A stretch of DNA of 64,000 bases from Micropterus salmoides (lineage: Eukaryota; Chordata; Actinopteri; Centrarchiformes; Centrarchidae). The stretch spans positions 3,239,385 through 3,303,384 of the forward strand of contig NW_024040485.1 of the NCBI RefSeq assembly GCF_014851395.1, read 5' to 3'. Within the stretch, counting starts at the first letter, position 1. The number at the start of each line of letters is the position of its first letter. Position numbers and translations under genes: made by a program. A model generated the notes under the pieces. That model was not told the origin of the DNA and ran no database searches. It saw only the letters and a list, made by a program, of their open reading frames with translations. Below are positions 35,831 through 50,800 of the stretch, piece by piece.

Positions 35831-38800
35831 TCAGTGGCGTCTCAGGAGTGTGGACAAGAATCCAGAAGAGGCCGGCTTGTCACTCTTGGCCTGAGCCTTC
35901 TCTTTGGCCCTGGTCTTCTCCTCTCCCAGCCCCAGCTCCCCCTCCAGTTGCTCCAGCTCCGACTGGTCCAACAGCTCAAAGTCCTCCACCTCGCTGTCCG
36001 ACTCCTCGTCCAGATCCAGCAGCCTGTTGGACTTCGGGAGTCTCGGCCCCTCCGAGTCTTCGCTCAGCGCCGTGAAGCCGACCGCTGCTTCTATTCTCTC
36101 CTGGATGGCGGCTGTGACAGCAGCGGCGATGACGTCGCCCGCCATCTGGTTTACTAACTCCAGGGCTTTGTCGGTGGCTTGGTCTTTGTGAGGAAACGTT
36201 GTATGCTTGGATTTGAATGGCTGCTGGGGCTGAGGTGGAGGCGAGGGAAGGCCGAGGCTGAGGTCATCGTCGTCGTCGTCGCCATTGGTTGTTGCGCCGT
36301 TGTCAAGCGAGGGGAAATCTGGAAGGCCCCCAGTGAACGCTTCTTCTCTGTCGAGGTCTGTGAGGTTGAGGTGACATGAAAGATAAGCTATGGTAAAATT
36401 GTAAATTAAAATGTTTCAAATTTAATAAGAAGAGGCCAAGATATAAAAAAGAAGCAAGCACAGCATCTGTCCAGTATAATGTATTATTGTTTCTCTGGAG
36501 TTCTAACACTGGGATTTCTAACGTTGATATAATATTTAATATATACTACATTACTGAATCTTGAGCAAATAAAAGTGAGGGAAAAAAGTGGGTATTGATA
36601 AAACAGAAACTAAAGCAGTGAGCTTATTGTCCTTCAAATCTGTACTGTTTAAGCGCAAAATTTCAAAAACAGCTGTTTATTCAGATGTGCCTGTATGTTT
36701 CTAAAGTCCATTCTAGACATCCAGCATCTTTATTTTCAAACCGCGTGTCCATCTGTAGGACGGTGTGGAGCTGACAAACCTACCCTCTGAGTTCTCAGTC
36801 TGTGGTGTGTGTCCCTCTGACAGGTTGAAAGTACCGTTGTCGGTCCACGTCACATCAGACACCTCTGTGTCCGATACAGACATTTCCTTACACACTGTGG
36901 AGTCGAGCTGTCGGAAGGAAACGCATGGAGACGTTTGATTTTAGAGAGCAAAACACAGACAGAGCTGCTCTGGCAGCAGAAATAATCTAATAATTTATGA
37001 CCTGAGATAAACATTTCAAACTGCAGTAAATACGTATGTCGCACCCATTTGAACATTACTGTGTCGATGTGCTTATGAAAAAACAACTCATTAGGAAGAG
37101 AAAGGGGTTTAAATGCTCACTAAAACATTACTGATGTTTCTGAAATATATACATATAAATATATTTATATAATGAAGCTGTTGTGTCTGCTGTGCGCACT
37201 ATTCTTGAAGGCCACAGGATACAAAACAGTGCTCAGAGAGTTTAACTTAACCAGTAAGCAGAGCTGTCTTTTTGGGGCAACTCTATGTGATGCGTCATAA
37301 CAAAACTTTTGTTGAGCCTGAAGGTTCCTTAATGAGCTTGGAAATAGCAGTTTGACTTTTCACTTACAACTGCTAATGAATAACATAATACATAATAGGG
37401 GAGAGCCGGGTCGATTGAAACATGGGAAGAATGAAACACTGCGATTTTCTCCGAGCCTATACAAGTGTGATATGCCAAACTACCTCAGCACATTCAGTCC
37501 ACAGTACTTACAGAACCGTGAAAAATCAGGTACGTCAGATACGTCACACATTCACAGAGTGATACGGAAAAAGCTGTTTTCAATCACGGAAAGTAAATTC
37601 ACTCAAGCCGTCATTTTTTTTGAATGACGAGTTGTGTTTACTGTTTCATGTGCAATGGTCATGATCACATGAAAGATTAGTTAGTACTAAGTTTTTAATG
37701 TCAAAGTTTAACAGTATAGAAGCTAGTTAAGTTTAAAAGTCAGGAGTCACTGTCAGAACGATTGAAACAGGTGTTTCAATCGTTCTGACACGTAGCCATG
37801 CTACCTTATTTAGATACGGCAGGAGGGGGGCAAAGTCCGCTAGGCTGCAGGCTAGACCACCAGGATACTCAGCCAAATAATAGGATCTACACAGTGGATC
37901 AGGAAAACAGGCTGCAGATAACAATAAAAAGGGCAGCCGAGATCTAATCCGAATGCGCGTTAACCGGTTGATGTTCTAAAAGTTATATTTATTATGAATA
38001 AAACAATGCGCACCTTTTGTTTGAAGTCAAATCAAACCGATGTTGTTGCACATTTTTACAAGATAGCTCCTGGTATTGATAGTACACACGTGAGCTGTTG
38101 ATCACAACAACAAATTATTTCTGTCTGTAACATTATCTTTTAAAATGACTTATATCTGAACAGTGTTTCAATTGTCCCGGCTCTCCCCTACTCGAGAACA
38201 TTTCAAGTAACGTCATGTTTTTAGGGAGTCAAGTCTCACACTGCAGTCAAGTCCAAATCAAATCCTTTTGGCATTCACTCTGGCACAGGCCTTGATGCTG
38301 ATGTGGATCATGTGTACTAAATTTCAATTAGCCTTAAATGGACCCTGAAAGTCAACAGAGGCATAATTAGATCAGCCAACCTTGGGAAACATGGAAGAGA
38401 GGTCTGACTCGATGCCCTCTTTCTCAGTCTGAGCCTGCATGATTCTCCTCTCTGAAAGAGAGGAAACATGAAATTGGTTGGTGTAGTTTTCTTGTCCAAT
38501 ACTGAATACAAAAAGTAAAAAATAAGCTGTCACATTATCGACTGAATCTAGTTTCTTTCTATATTGTTTATTAAAACAAATGTTATTTTTCTTTCTGCAG
38601 AGTAAATCTAGTAATTCTGTCTTCTAGACCCTCTGTAATGTAGTTATGCTGATAGCAGCAGAAGGTTGCTATGAAAGGATTAAAGAATTAAATAAATTAT
38701 TCAGTTATTAACCTTTTTACTGAAATCTTAATATTATGAATGTTATGGACGTTGGAAAACAACTTTACATTACTATACAGGCATAATAATATTTTTATGT

Positions 38801-41800
38801 TATGTGAAATATCTGTAATGCTAGTATTGACGAGTGATAAAATGGATGAGAGTCTAACTGTATCCAGATCAAATGCAAATGATGCAGACAAAATGAAAAC
38901 GTATAACATATTGACATATGTTACCATGGTTTTCTTTGATTTTCTGAAGGAACTCCCCGATGCCAAAGTCCAGCTTCTGCAGAACTGGCTCTAGCCACAA
39001 ACCAACCTCATGAGATGAAATCAGAGGCCACAGGAAAAAACCGAGCACTGCAGAGAAAGGTCAAGAGAGAAAATCAGGGATAATCAGTTTGTTTCCAGAA
39101 AAAAAAACAATTAACCTACCTGCCATAAAAACACACTGGAATGTCACTTTAACTGTACTGCTGGGATACAGTTTTGATACTATTAATCACAATATATTAC
39201 TGATAGGCTCAGAAGGTGGGTGGGTACATCTGGAACTGGCCACATTACTCATAGCTTTGATATCTCTCATCATTGTTGACATACAGCTACTGTATTTCTC
39301 TCATTTAAGTGTCATGACTCCATGACGCTAGACATTATTAATATGAGTACAAGGTTCATCAGGTGGGAAAAAGCATACATTGCTGCTGTCTATGAAGATA
39401 CATTGCAATCATGTCTTGGCTGGTGGTGACTTGCCTATGATAAAAGTCAATCAATCTTTTTTTTTGCATTTACCAATACATCACTGCTACTGACCAAAAA
39501 TATGAATATGAGTGAAGGAATTTTCTTTAAAGTAAAGGAGTGCCGACAATGAGCATAGCGAGCTACATGGTATAAGTGATATAAGTTTGTCCCTTAGCTA
39601 CCACTAGAGGTCAGCAAGCAACCCTCCAGCCGTACTGAACATGCCAGTCTGAGCATATGAGTCATTTTATTTTAGCATGATAGAAATGGTTTCTTCATGT
39701 GCAAAACTTTGGTTCACTCACCTAAAATATATGAGATAACAATCCCTGGAATGTAGCGTCCTAAAACAGCAAAGAAGGTGCAAAAACTGCAAACCAGCAG
39801 GCAAAACTAGAAGAGAAAGAAAGCAAACAAGAAGAGTATGACACCAAACATTTCTACTGTCAGTTACAGTACACAGTAAGTGTCAGTTACTTACAGTGTA
39901 ACTTACAGTTACATGTTACTCATTTTCTTGAGGAACTTTCATTAAAACCACAATATAATTTTCCTAATACGCATGGTCATCCTGGTCATGGAAGAATTGT
40001 TTTGTAAAAAAAAAAGCATCATGTAGTTCAACCAGTTGCTTCATTTTCTAATAAGCTATTAGATAAGAATTTGGGAAAACATAATTTTATGTATATTTAG
40101 ACCCGATTAACGCTCATCACTGAATTTTGTGCACAAAATGTTTCACCATTTATCTTAATTTTAAACTGGAAGTGCATAGATTAATTAAATTTTTATTAAT
40201 AACAGGCTTACTTGAACTATTTATTGCAGTTTAAAAGCAAGGACAGGTTCATTGTTTCCTGAATCTGCTCCATTATGTAAAGTCACAGTGATGAAATCTG
40301 AATGTTTCTGAACTGATAAAGTACTTCCAGAAAGCCTAATAACAACATGCATCTCCGCTTTATTGCAGTAACTCAGTTACAGTTGAGCTTAGTCCGGGGT
40401 CGTCGGCTGCCTCTGCCTCACCTTGCCTGGGTTTTGCTGTTTGAAAGCCGATGTCTCCTGGAGGAAGAGTTTGAGGGAGTCGCTGAGCTGAGGTCCAGTC
40501 CCAGACCGGCTGTCCTGGCCCGGGTCAATGATCTCCCAGCTACAAGCAAAGACAGGCAGAAGCAATGTCAGTCATCTTTATGATAACTCACATTGACAGC
40601 ATATGCCACCACTAAAAGGGAGACGGTCAGGTGGATAGTTGAGCATACAAAGTGTCTGACACTGCTGGTCTGTCTTTATTCAACCAATGAGGGTACAAGA
40701 TCACTCAAATAATCAATTTGTTATTTACAGGTTCATTAACTGATTGTGTGGCCGCTCAGATGCAGCAGAAACAAGCTGTAAACACTAAACTGGCATACTG
40801 TATGTGGGGAACAATTGCTTATTTACAAACCCAGCAGATACAGAGCACAGTTCCTGCCCACCTGATGAATGTAAGTCCACATTCAATCTTTGTATAGCTC
40901 TGATTGGCTCACTGATAACTTCTGAGAAATATATCTGGCTCTTAAGTTCCGCCGTGGCAGCTGGTTGCTAGACCAGAAACACTGTTGATGAAAGCGATAA
41001 GGTGTTGCTTCTGAAAACTACGCTGATGAGAGAGACCAAAACAGTAAAATTGCAGGTCATAAAACCTGACACCACTGTCAGGTTAAACTGGCTTAACAAG
41101 ATTAACAATGGCTGAAGCACATTGACGCAATACAAACTCCAAAAAACAAGTCTTTCCTCTCGACACATAACCTGGAACAAATGTTGGTTTCTGTTTGTTG
41201 TCTCCTCCAGGACTCAGGGATCATCTGACCTGAAGCTGTTGGCACTTTCTTCATCTAGATTTTATAATCATATCTTAAAAATTTGAAGAGCAATTTGTTC
41301 CACTGGTGTTGTCTTTAAATGTGCTTTACAAATAAAGTGATTTGACTTGTTGGTATGTGGAGATGGTCAGCATGTAAGTAGGAGCCCCTTTTTACACAGC
41401 CTGTTCCAGGCGGGAATGTCACACCATTATTCCGCCTCAATGCTCAGTATAAAGCGTAAGCCGGCAACGGAGGTAGTGACAGAGCCAAATCAACGCCAGC
41501 AGGATGCAATTCCGACACTGATACATGTCACGCCTCCCTTGTTTCCAGAACGCCAGCATGCCAGCATTATTCCTCCGTTGTGTGATTCAGTGTAAAAAGC
41601 AAAGCCGGAGTAATCACAGATCTTCTCTACAGCACTATTGCAGGATCTCTGTTTAAAAAGGGCTACTGATACAATGTGCAGTGACTCAGCAGTATTGTGG
41701 GATCTCTGTTTAAAAAGGGCTACTGATACATTGTGCAGTGACTCTGCATTAAAAATAGTATCAACATTTGACATGACCAAGAAAGGGATTGAAGAGGTTT

Positions 41801-44800
41801 ATTTGGAGGCTTAGAATTCTACTGGTTGAGGGTCATTGATGAAATTTTAAAAAGCCAGTCCAATGTAAATGGCATAGTCTAAATTAAGAAGCCTACAATA
41901 AAAGTGGCAAGATGATTAAACAGACAGGTGGCAGATGGGAACGGGAACGTGAGAGTGCTTTCCATGCTGTGGTACTGTTGGGAACTCAGGACCACCTGGT
42001 GAGGTATGAAACTTTCCCCTCCACAGCTTGGGGGATCCCAGAAATCATGTCCTGTTTAAGCTCTACTATCAGCCCTCGTGCTCACTTCATATAAAACAGC
42101 TATAAAAAGGCACACCTGTGGCTCATGTGTAAGTCATGTGCAAGAAATAGATAACGGTGCGAGGCAGCCAAACTCCTGCTCCCTCTCTTATTTAGCTTCA
42201 GTTCCACCAGCTTAGGCAGCTGTACCCAGCAGGTTGAGTCATTGTATCTACTACTGTAACAAAGATAAAACAAGAACAACATATAGGCCTACTGTGTTTA
42301 TGAAGCATACCGATGGCTGATGCAAAAATCACCAGTCCAATCTCCACTGAATTAATCAAATTGATAATGTAACAGTGGGCTAGGTAATGGCCTCAACAGC
42401 TTTCATCAGATTAAATGACAATATACTAACTTTAAGTCCACCAGATGGAAACTAAATGCCCTGTGAAAGCAGCTGTTGTTAACAGTTAACACAGCGGTGA
42501 GGTTCCTGTGCTAATTGGAAATGGTGTCATTGTGGTCTTTCAGGGGTTATTAACACACTGAAGGAGTCAAATACAATGTGACTGTTTTAAAAAGAGCAGT
42601 TACTGTATCTTCCAAAATTAGTTATTCACTATTTCAGAAAAGGGGCAGAAGCCAGAGTGGTGCAATAAAATGTCATATTGCTTTTGTGCAGAGCCTAAAC
42701 CTAACATATTGCCTGTATGGCTGGGAGTGCTTGCGAGTCGAGTCCGCGAGATTCACCAGAGACGTTTTGGAAACACACCCGAATTGAGGAGACGAAAGAT
42801 AAAAGAGATTTCACATGACTTTTAATCAAGAATGTACAGATTTTTACATGTACATTCCTCCCACGGGCAGTTCAAAACCAGAATATCTCATAGATCTCCA
42901 ATATGCTAGCTGGAGCTCAAGTTTCTCACTGAACAACAGAAAGTAGAAGTAGAAGTAGAAGAGGAGGCATTACAGCTGTTCATTTGTTATGATGTGTTGA
43001 GTGTTTATTATAAAATTGGTTAAGACTACACTTCATCACTTCTAGCTACACTTTTTATTACATTTTTTCTAAAAATTAGGCACTTTAATTTAGTTTACTT
43101 AAATTTAGAATTTATTATTTGAATAGTTATTATTTATTATCCCTCCAGTTTGGTGAATCAAATATTATTTGATTTGGAAGTCCGTTGTTGACTCAAAACA
43201 TGTGTTGATACAACTATAGGTTATAGTACTGAATGATAACGTTCGTCGTTTTGATGTTCCGGACCTTTGCTTCAGGAAATTTTCTCTAACTAGACCTCTT
43301 TGAAATCTAATTGAATACCCCTGGTCTAAAGTTTGGGAGTATTTTAGACAGACACAACAATGTGCTGCTCTGTGAGCTCTGTGAGTTGGAAATAGCTTCA
43401 CTGCAGCACAACTGCTGTCCACGAATACGTGCAGCAGCATGAACACGTGAAACGAAGGTATCCCGGCGCACTGAAGGCAGCTGAAGTATTTCTTCATTGC
43501 CTTCGTGTTAAAAGTAATTTCTGCCCCGCTGCTGTCATGGTAACGTAACGTTACACGGCGAGTCATATTTGAGCGGGAAAACAGCTGAAACTCACATTAC
43601 AGACAACAGTAACAGTACAGTCTGTGAATGGTTTCAGTTGTCTTCTTTGCCCCACCCTGATGCAGAAATACATTTGATCATCATGCTACATTACTCAATA
43701 TTGAAATAAATCCATGTCAGAAATATTTAAAGTTTTAAATAAAGTAGCCTAATTAATGTCTGTTATTGTTATTATCACAGCAGTGATTGGATTCATTTTA
43801 AGATCTGCTACTATCATTATTCTAATGTGTTTCATCAGGATGATTGAATAAAATATTGATTTATTGATTAGACATGTTTTTGATATTTATTTTGAATAAA
43901 TTGGTATGGTAATTGAGTAATACGCAACTTTTTTTTCTTTAGAATACACAAAATTAGTTGTTAGATTAAAAATTAGATTAAAAATAATCATTATATACAG
44001 CCCGAGATACATGACTCAGCTCTCAAAATCTGGTCATAAACCCAATCATTTGTAATAATCCAAGCACTGCATGCACACAAATAAACACAGCAATAATCAG
44101 AGGTATCAATATAAATCAGTGTACCCAACACAAAGAAATAATGCCTTTCACAATCAGTAATTCAAAAACAAAATAAGGAGTCCATGGCTCAACAGAATCA
44201 CTCAGTGGGAATTCAAAACCAAAATACCGCTCAACTTAAACCAGAGCAAAACCTTTTCTTAAAGATCTCTGGACATGTCAATACTCTTTCCCACAACAAA
44301 ACTCTGTTGGAGTTACATCTTGACCCAGTCCTAATGCTCACCAGATTTGAGGGCCCGGGAGATGTTTCCGTTTGCCAAGGTGCCGGCTGTGGGAGCAGTT
44401 GTGTCAATGAAGACGAGCTCCTGGTAGTTCCCTGCTGCTGACTGCGGACTGTTAACGGGGCCAGAGTTGGGCCGTGGATGAGCTATACTGAACACACTGT
44501 TAGACGGACGCTGCCTCTTCTCCACTAGTGTAGAAGTAAGTGCCGCCATTTTGAAAACATGTCACCCTTTTTAAAAGGTAAAAGGGGCAGAAAACTCTGG
44601 TGAATGTCTGAATGTTAGTGGTCAGTAATGGGTGTGTGACTGGGGTGTGAAGTGAATGTTTTTAGTCCGTGTAAAATAATTATAATGGCACCACAATATG
44701 AAGCCAAACTGCACTGAGTAAGCCTGACCTGACCTAAGTCACCCTGGTACCATATAGCAAATTTAAACAGTGTTGAAGGGGGAGTTTATCGAATACAACC

Positions 44801-47800
44801 AGGTCAGCAGGTCAATCTTTACAAGCAGCTTGTAACATCCCTGCTCATGGTGACATGGTGGTTCAACAGCCATCATAGACCAGAGGCCACAGGTTTGATC
44901 CCAGTGAGTTTTTATTAAAGTTCATTTGAGAGACACAACCAAACCTGTACTTCTTTCTGAGTGCCACCTAACATAGAATTCAGTGTAAATGGTGAATAAA
45001 TGACTGTGTAACAAGTGCTTCATTTACACAAATCTAATTTATTTTGGCATTTCTGACACATTGCAGGGGTTTATCCCTGCTGGCAGCTCTTAAGAAAAGG
45101 TTTTGGTATTCACTGTATTGCAAATTAGGATTGGCAGCCGCGAATCATGGAAATCCTGTTAAGAAATACTCTTCCCCTGGTCAGTTTTCTTTTCCACACA
45201 CAGCTGTTTCACTCCATATTTACAATTATGTCACCGCCTTACAGACACCAAACTAAACTTTTTTACTTTTTTTGCCAACCAGGCTACCAATTGCAAACAT
45301 TTTTAGAGTTAGCATTACACTCATGTAATACAGTCAGACTCACAATGGACAGTTTCATTCAATGCAGCAGAACCAGAGATGTCATCATCTTTTATTCTTC
45401 TTCCTTGTCAAATCCTGACATTACCCACAAAGCATCTGGACTCGATTAACTTGACTGCAAATCTTTGCAAATGTAGCCTCAAGTAGCTAAAGCCAGCAGC
45501 AGAAATGAGGAGCGGGTTACAGAGGTCTCATAAGCTCACGTTTTTCTAACTCCACACCACCACAACTTTAGACCCAACTGATGCTGACTTAAGTGACATC
45601 ATTTTGAGACTTCATGCAGTGCCCTCTGGAGACTACAGACCCCTGAAGTCCCATAAGATTAATTTTTTATCTTGTGCCCACAAGTTATTAACTTGTGGGC
45701 ACAAGATAATTGTTTTGTGGGAACAAGTTATTATCCTGTGAGAAAAAAAAGATAATGTCAAGATAATAACTACAAAATATCTTTTATTATCAAAATAGTC
45801 AAAATAGTGCATTTTCAGGATCCACATGGATGTCTGTATTTGTAATGTAATTTTGTGCCAATCAATCTAGTAGATGTTAAGATATTTCACTCGATAAGTG
45901 AAAAGTTTAACCTGCTAATGGCGTCAGAGGACAAGTCAAAGTATCAACAAAGTTATTACAATACATACTCTGTGGACCTTGAATGTGTTCACCAAATTTT
46001 ATGGTAATCCAAAGATGAAAGTGGTGGACTGACTGACTCATTTAGCTATCCCTATAAAACCACACCTAACATGTGTAAAAAGTGTTTTTTATGTGAAAAC
46101 ACAGGCTACCAGCTTCAATCCAAAACACTGTAATGGTTTTAAAGACATTACATCAACTATATAAACTATATTATATATTAAAAATCCCTCCTAATATCTG
46201 CTGGGCTGCACAGAACAAGCAAGAGAAGCTACAGTATCTATCTACACTCACTAACCCTCCCACCTGACCCAAACATCCAGCCTGGTCTCACATATCTCTT
46301 ATGACGAAAGGTCAACCCGCTGCTCCCATCTCGGCTTCCAGGCACATGGCCCAAGTAGGAGGCTGATTTCCAGGGAAACATGACGGGTTGAACATGTGAC
46401 AGCAATGCTGTGAAGCAATAAAAGCAGTAAGGGATGGACAGGATGAGCATGTCTCTGTTCCGCGAAAGACAGACATCTTGCCGGAAAGACATGCAAGTAT
46501 TTGTGGACAAGTAAGAGATTACATTTCACCACATCACAGATCACCTGGAAGAATAGTTTGTTACAGTTTGTTTTCCCACCAACGTGAAGAGAAACTCTTC
46601 TCTTGGAGGTGACAGGTTCAATGCCATGGGGGAGATTTTGGCAATGTTCAGAAATGAGAAAACCCCATTTAAAATGACTTCCAAAGCGTCCTTTTTGCAG
46701 TCAAATGCCTTAACAACTTTTAAATTAGTCCATATTTAACAGTTTAAAGGGAATACAGAAATGTCAATTTAGCGCCCAATCCTCTAGGGGGGCAAGCCAT
46801 TTTGCATCTAAATGAAATCTAAAATCTTGACATTTCCTGTTAAGTTTTTAAACTGTCCGAACTCCACAGCTGACTAGTTTTGCCAGCCAAACTTAATGTG
46901 ATGTTAGCAAGAAACTTTGTACAGGAAATGCCACTAATATTATGCTTCACATCTACTTTTTCTTACATAAGGACATCTCATCATGCATTATGGCTCTAAA
47001 CGGACCAGTATAAACTCATGTTAAAGGAACTGACCCTTTGCTAAGCCACCCCCCTTAGTTACTGTTGCTGTCGGACCTGTCGGACTTTTATCACGGGCTG
47101 CCACAGTCTATTACTGCACTCGCTGGAAAAATATTGTGTAATTTTTGGAAAAAAGCGATCTCAGAAAGAAGCAGGCAGTTTTGCAGTTAAATTGTGCATT
47201 TGAAGGCTGTATTCAGGCTGTCAAACAGACTCAAACTGATGTGAAAAAAATAAAGACAGAAGCTAAATCCTACCAATAACAGAGTAAAAGTGAACCACCA
47301 TATTACCTAACTACTGACAAAGAGGAAACAATATCTAAGGATCAACACTGTTCCTGTACAGCTGGGTAGGGCGCTATTCGCTATTACAATCATTAAAAAG
47401 CAGAACAGTCGGGCTTTATAACATTATATTCAGTAGTAAGTTAGCTAGCGTTAGCTAACTAACATTACATTAGGAACAATACACAGCCTACATTTTTCTG
47501 GATTTATTTTAGGTTTTGGAAAGAGAATAAATCGTACTTCTCCTTTTAACCTCTCTGGGTAGCGACTGTAAATATTATAAGTGCAATATTACAACTGTAT
47601 GACCTACGAGATGATCTAAAATGTCATCCATTGTTAAGTTTGCTTGTTCAGTTCAATCCATGGCAAGTTTAGTTCTAACAGGGAGAATTCTCTGTTAACA
47701 TAAAGCGAACTACTGTCTGAATCTCTGTGACTAAACTGTTGACTAGAACTTTGTATCTCTTTGTATCGTTAATAGTTTTTTATTTCTGAAAGGCAGAAAT

Positions 47801-50800
47801 AAGGACTTTAACATCTGTTAAAATTCAAATGTTGTGTAGAGTGGATAAATATTCTAATCCCTCTCCTTTTCACTGCCTCTGACCTCAGAGACTTTTCAGT
47901 GAATGGCATCTCACTAATTTAAATCCAGAAGAATTTTACAACTTCAGAAAAATAACTTGCTCCAGATCATTACAGACCACCACTGACCTACACCGTCGTG
48001 TCAATCGATCAGTCAAGGAGAAAAATGTCTCACTTTTAACAGAGAACCTGTCACATCAGATTACTCCAGGTGGGGAAGGAGGGCGACGGCACCACATGAG
48101 CAGCTGTTGGGCAGATATCACTTTTTACCCCATCAGTAATCTCTGAAACAACACTGGGAGCAGCATGTCTGAGCCTCTAACAAGCCCAGTGACGGCGCTT
48201 TAAAAATAGAGCGAGACAAACAATGCGAGGAATGGCAGCAAATACATCCCACCTCTTCACTTCTGATTAGGAAGGGTGGGGGTGGGTGTAAATATGTTTA
48301 CCCACCTGTCTGTGTGGGTATACCACAGAATGCCTTACTCTGACACAACTAATACCTGTTTATGTTCTGCATACAGCCACATATACATTAAGCTGACATT
48401 AATGGAGTGAGAAAAGTCCAAGCTGATCGAGTTTACCGTTAATGCCTTTGCAGAAGGTTAGTCAGCATGTCTGTACAAGACCGAAGCCAAAAGCTACAAG
48501 TAATATAAGACGCAAGTGTTTTGGACAAATAGGGAGCAATGACGCAATGATGTGTACTGCTGTCCAAGTACGTCTACACTGTGTTGTTCGTGTTCTTAAT
48601 CTAGTTAGACTGAAATTGAGACCTAAATATGGCAAGAAAAAAAAACTTTGTCATGAGTTGTGGTCATAAAAGCCTTAAAGGTCCAGTTCACCAAAAACAA
48701 ACAAAAAAAAAATCTGAGAAGCATTTTATCACTTACCACTTCTCGTTTCAGAGCTATTTCTTCAGTTAAAAGTAAGCAGTGGTAACTGAGACATTGTTGT
48801 AGAAAGACGTGTTGCTGTGCAGAGTTTGAAAATGTTCAATTCTTTAAGCACCACAAACAAATTTCCCTTTACCTCCATTGTTTTGGGGGAGAAGAAATCT
48901 CCATGGCCTAAATTTCAAAACCATCTGCATGATACTACAAGAGGTGAGTGAGTAAATGGATACAAGAAACACAAGAAACAAGCATTACTCTTTAACCCCC
49001 CTCATACCTCAGTCCAGCCCCACGATCATCAGGAGACATCTCAAGAGCTTCAGGTACCTTCAGAAGATTTGACTTTACAATTAAAGGCAGCCAATTACTG
49101 GATAGTCGAGATGAGACAAGAAGCTAGAGACAGATAGAACTTGTCTTTGCAGTAAAAAAAAAAAAAAAACACCAGCACAAACTCAGGTTCAAGCCAAAGT
49201 CAAGTTTTACGTGCTGCACGGCACAAGAGGAGATTGTGTTTATCTTCAATGAAGCCCCGGTTGGAGTATTTCAAGCTGCCTTGTCTAAAAATAACTTGGT
49301 CACACTACATTCCAACTGGCAGCCATCAGGAGGACAGAGAATTGGGGGAGTGGTGGTGGGGGGAATAGCAACAACCTCCACCACCACCAACACTACCAAC
49401 CCAACACCATCAGTCTCCCAAACACGCCTCCTCTTGTGTCAGTGACATGGCACTAACAGCCAGACGAGCCGTGTGACTGGCACACTGTTGTTTGAATGTG
49501 GAAGACAGTATTTCCTAAACATCCTACGCTTATTTGAAGGAAATGTTTGACATTTTGGGAAATAGCGTTAGATTAGCGAGAGTAAGATGAGGAGACCAAT
49601 ACCATTCTAATATCAGTATGACAAATGTTAAGCTACTGCCAGCAGCCCAACTAATTTAGCTTAGCATAACACTGTCCTGGCTGTGTGCAAAGCTAAATCC
49701 ATCTGTCCAGGGGGGCTCTAACTATGTCTTGATTGTGACCCCTAGCAGTAGCGCTAGCTTCATATTAAGCATACAGACATCCGAGTGGTATTTATCTTCT
49801 TAACTCTCAGCCAGTAAGAGTATTTCCCAAAATGTTAAATCAGAAATGAGTCAACAAAAGAAAGGAAAAGTTATGTTGTACACATGTTGGTCATTACATG
49901 TATCATTGTAAAACAAGAGATAGTTTACTTTGTGACAAAGTTGTGGTTGTGTTGTGTTGTGTTGTGTTGGTTTGGTGTTTGTGTGTTCCAGGGTGTCTGT
50001 AGGCGGAGCCAAGGCCAGGGTCATCAGGAGATGTGTCTCACCTGTTCGGCCCATAGACTGTATATTACTGGATGAAGCCACCCCGCGGGTTTGAATGGTA
50101 CTACTACAGGGCTACTTCCTGTTGGCACCAGGGTCTACTGCGCAGCATAAACATGGTTTCATGACGTAGAGCAACGGCAGAAACAACAAAAGTCTTCTGG
50201 CTCAGTGTGTCGGTCTGACTCGGATCATCACTGTTTAATCCGCCCACCTACAAGGCTCATCTGCCAAACACCAACGCAGCATCACTGATGGCTGAAAGGT
50301 TTTTTTTTAGATTCACTGAGAGTTTATAATCTAACCAATACGGTTACATCTCTCATGTGCATCTCAGGGTTGTGACGTAATTTTGGAACCCTCCATGCAG
50401 GCTTTGGTTAGCTTCACTGTTTGAACTCTCACTTATGATCTCAGCCTGGCTTAGATCATCAACCATTTTATCAGCTACTTTCTGTCTGACTTAACTTAAC
50501 TTAACTTAATTACTTAAAAAGTGAAAAGTCTGCCAGTGCAGTAACCTGCTACCAAAAATAAAATAAAAGTACTAGATTTTCTAAAATATTTGAAACATTT
50601 TGAATCATTGACATGATTAAGTCGTGATGATGGTACAGTATGATGGTACAGTAGGTGGACGTTACTACACATAATAAAGTTGTAGTTCTCAGTTGCTGCA
50701 CAGATGGTCCAGATGGTTAGTTTTATGGTAAACAGGACATAAGAGATGTTGTGGTAAAACAGTAGGTAAACTGATATAGAATTTGGGATTAGCATAAGAG

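Noticed and set aside
35834..36191. Plus-strand ORFs of 75-107 aa
   Set aside because: Antisense of RETREG1 last exon (acidic C-terminal region).
43165..43566. 133-aa minus-strand ORF, with an E2F-like GAGCGGGAAAA just upstream
   Set aside because: No recognisable domain, and its 3' half overlaps a hAT-like repeat end (GGGGTATTCAATTAGATTTC). Chance ORF more likely.
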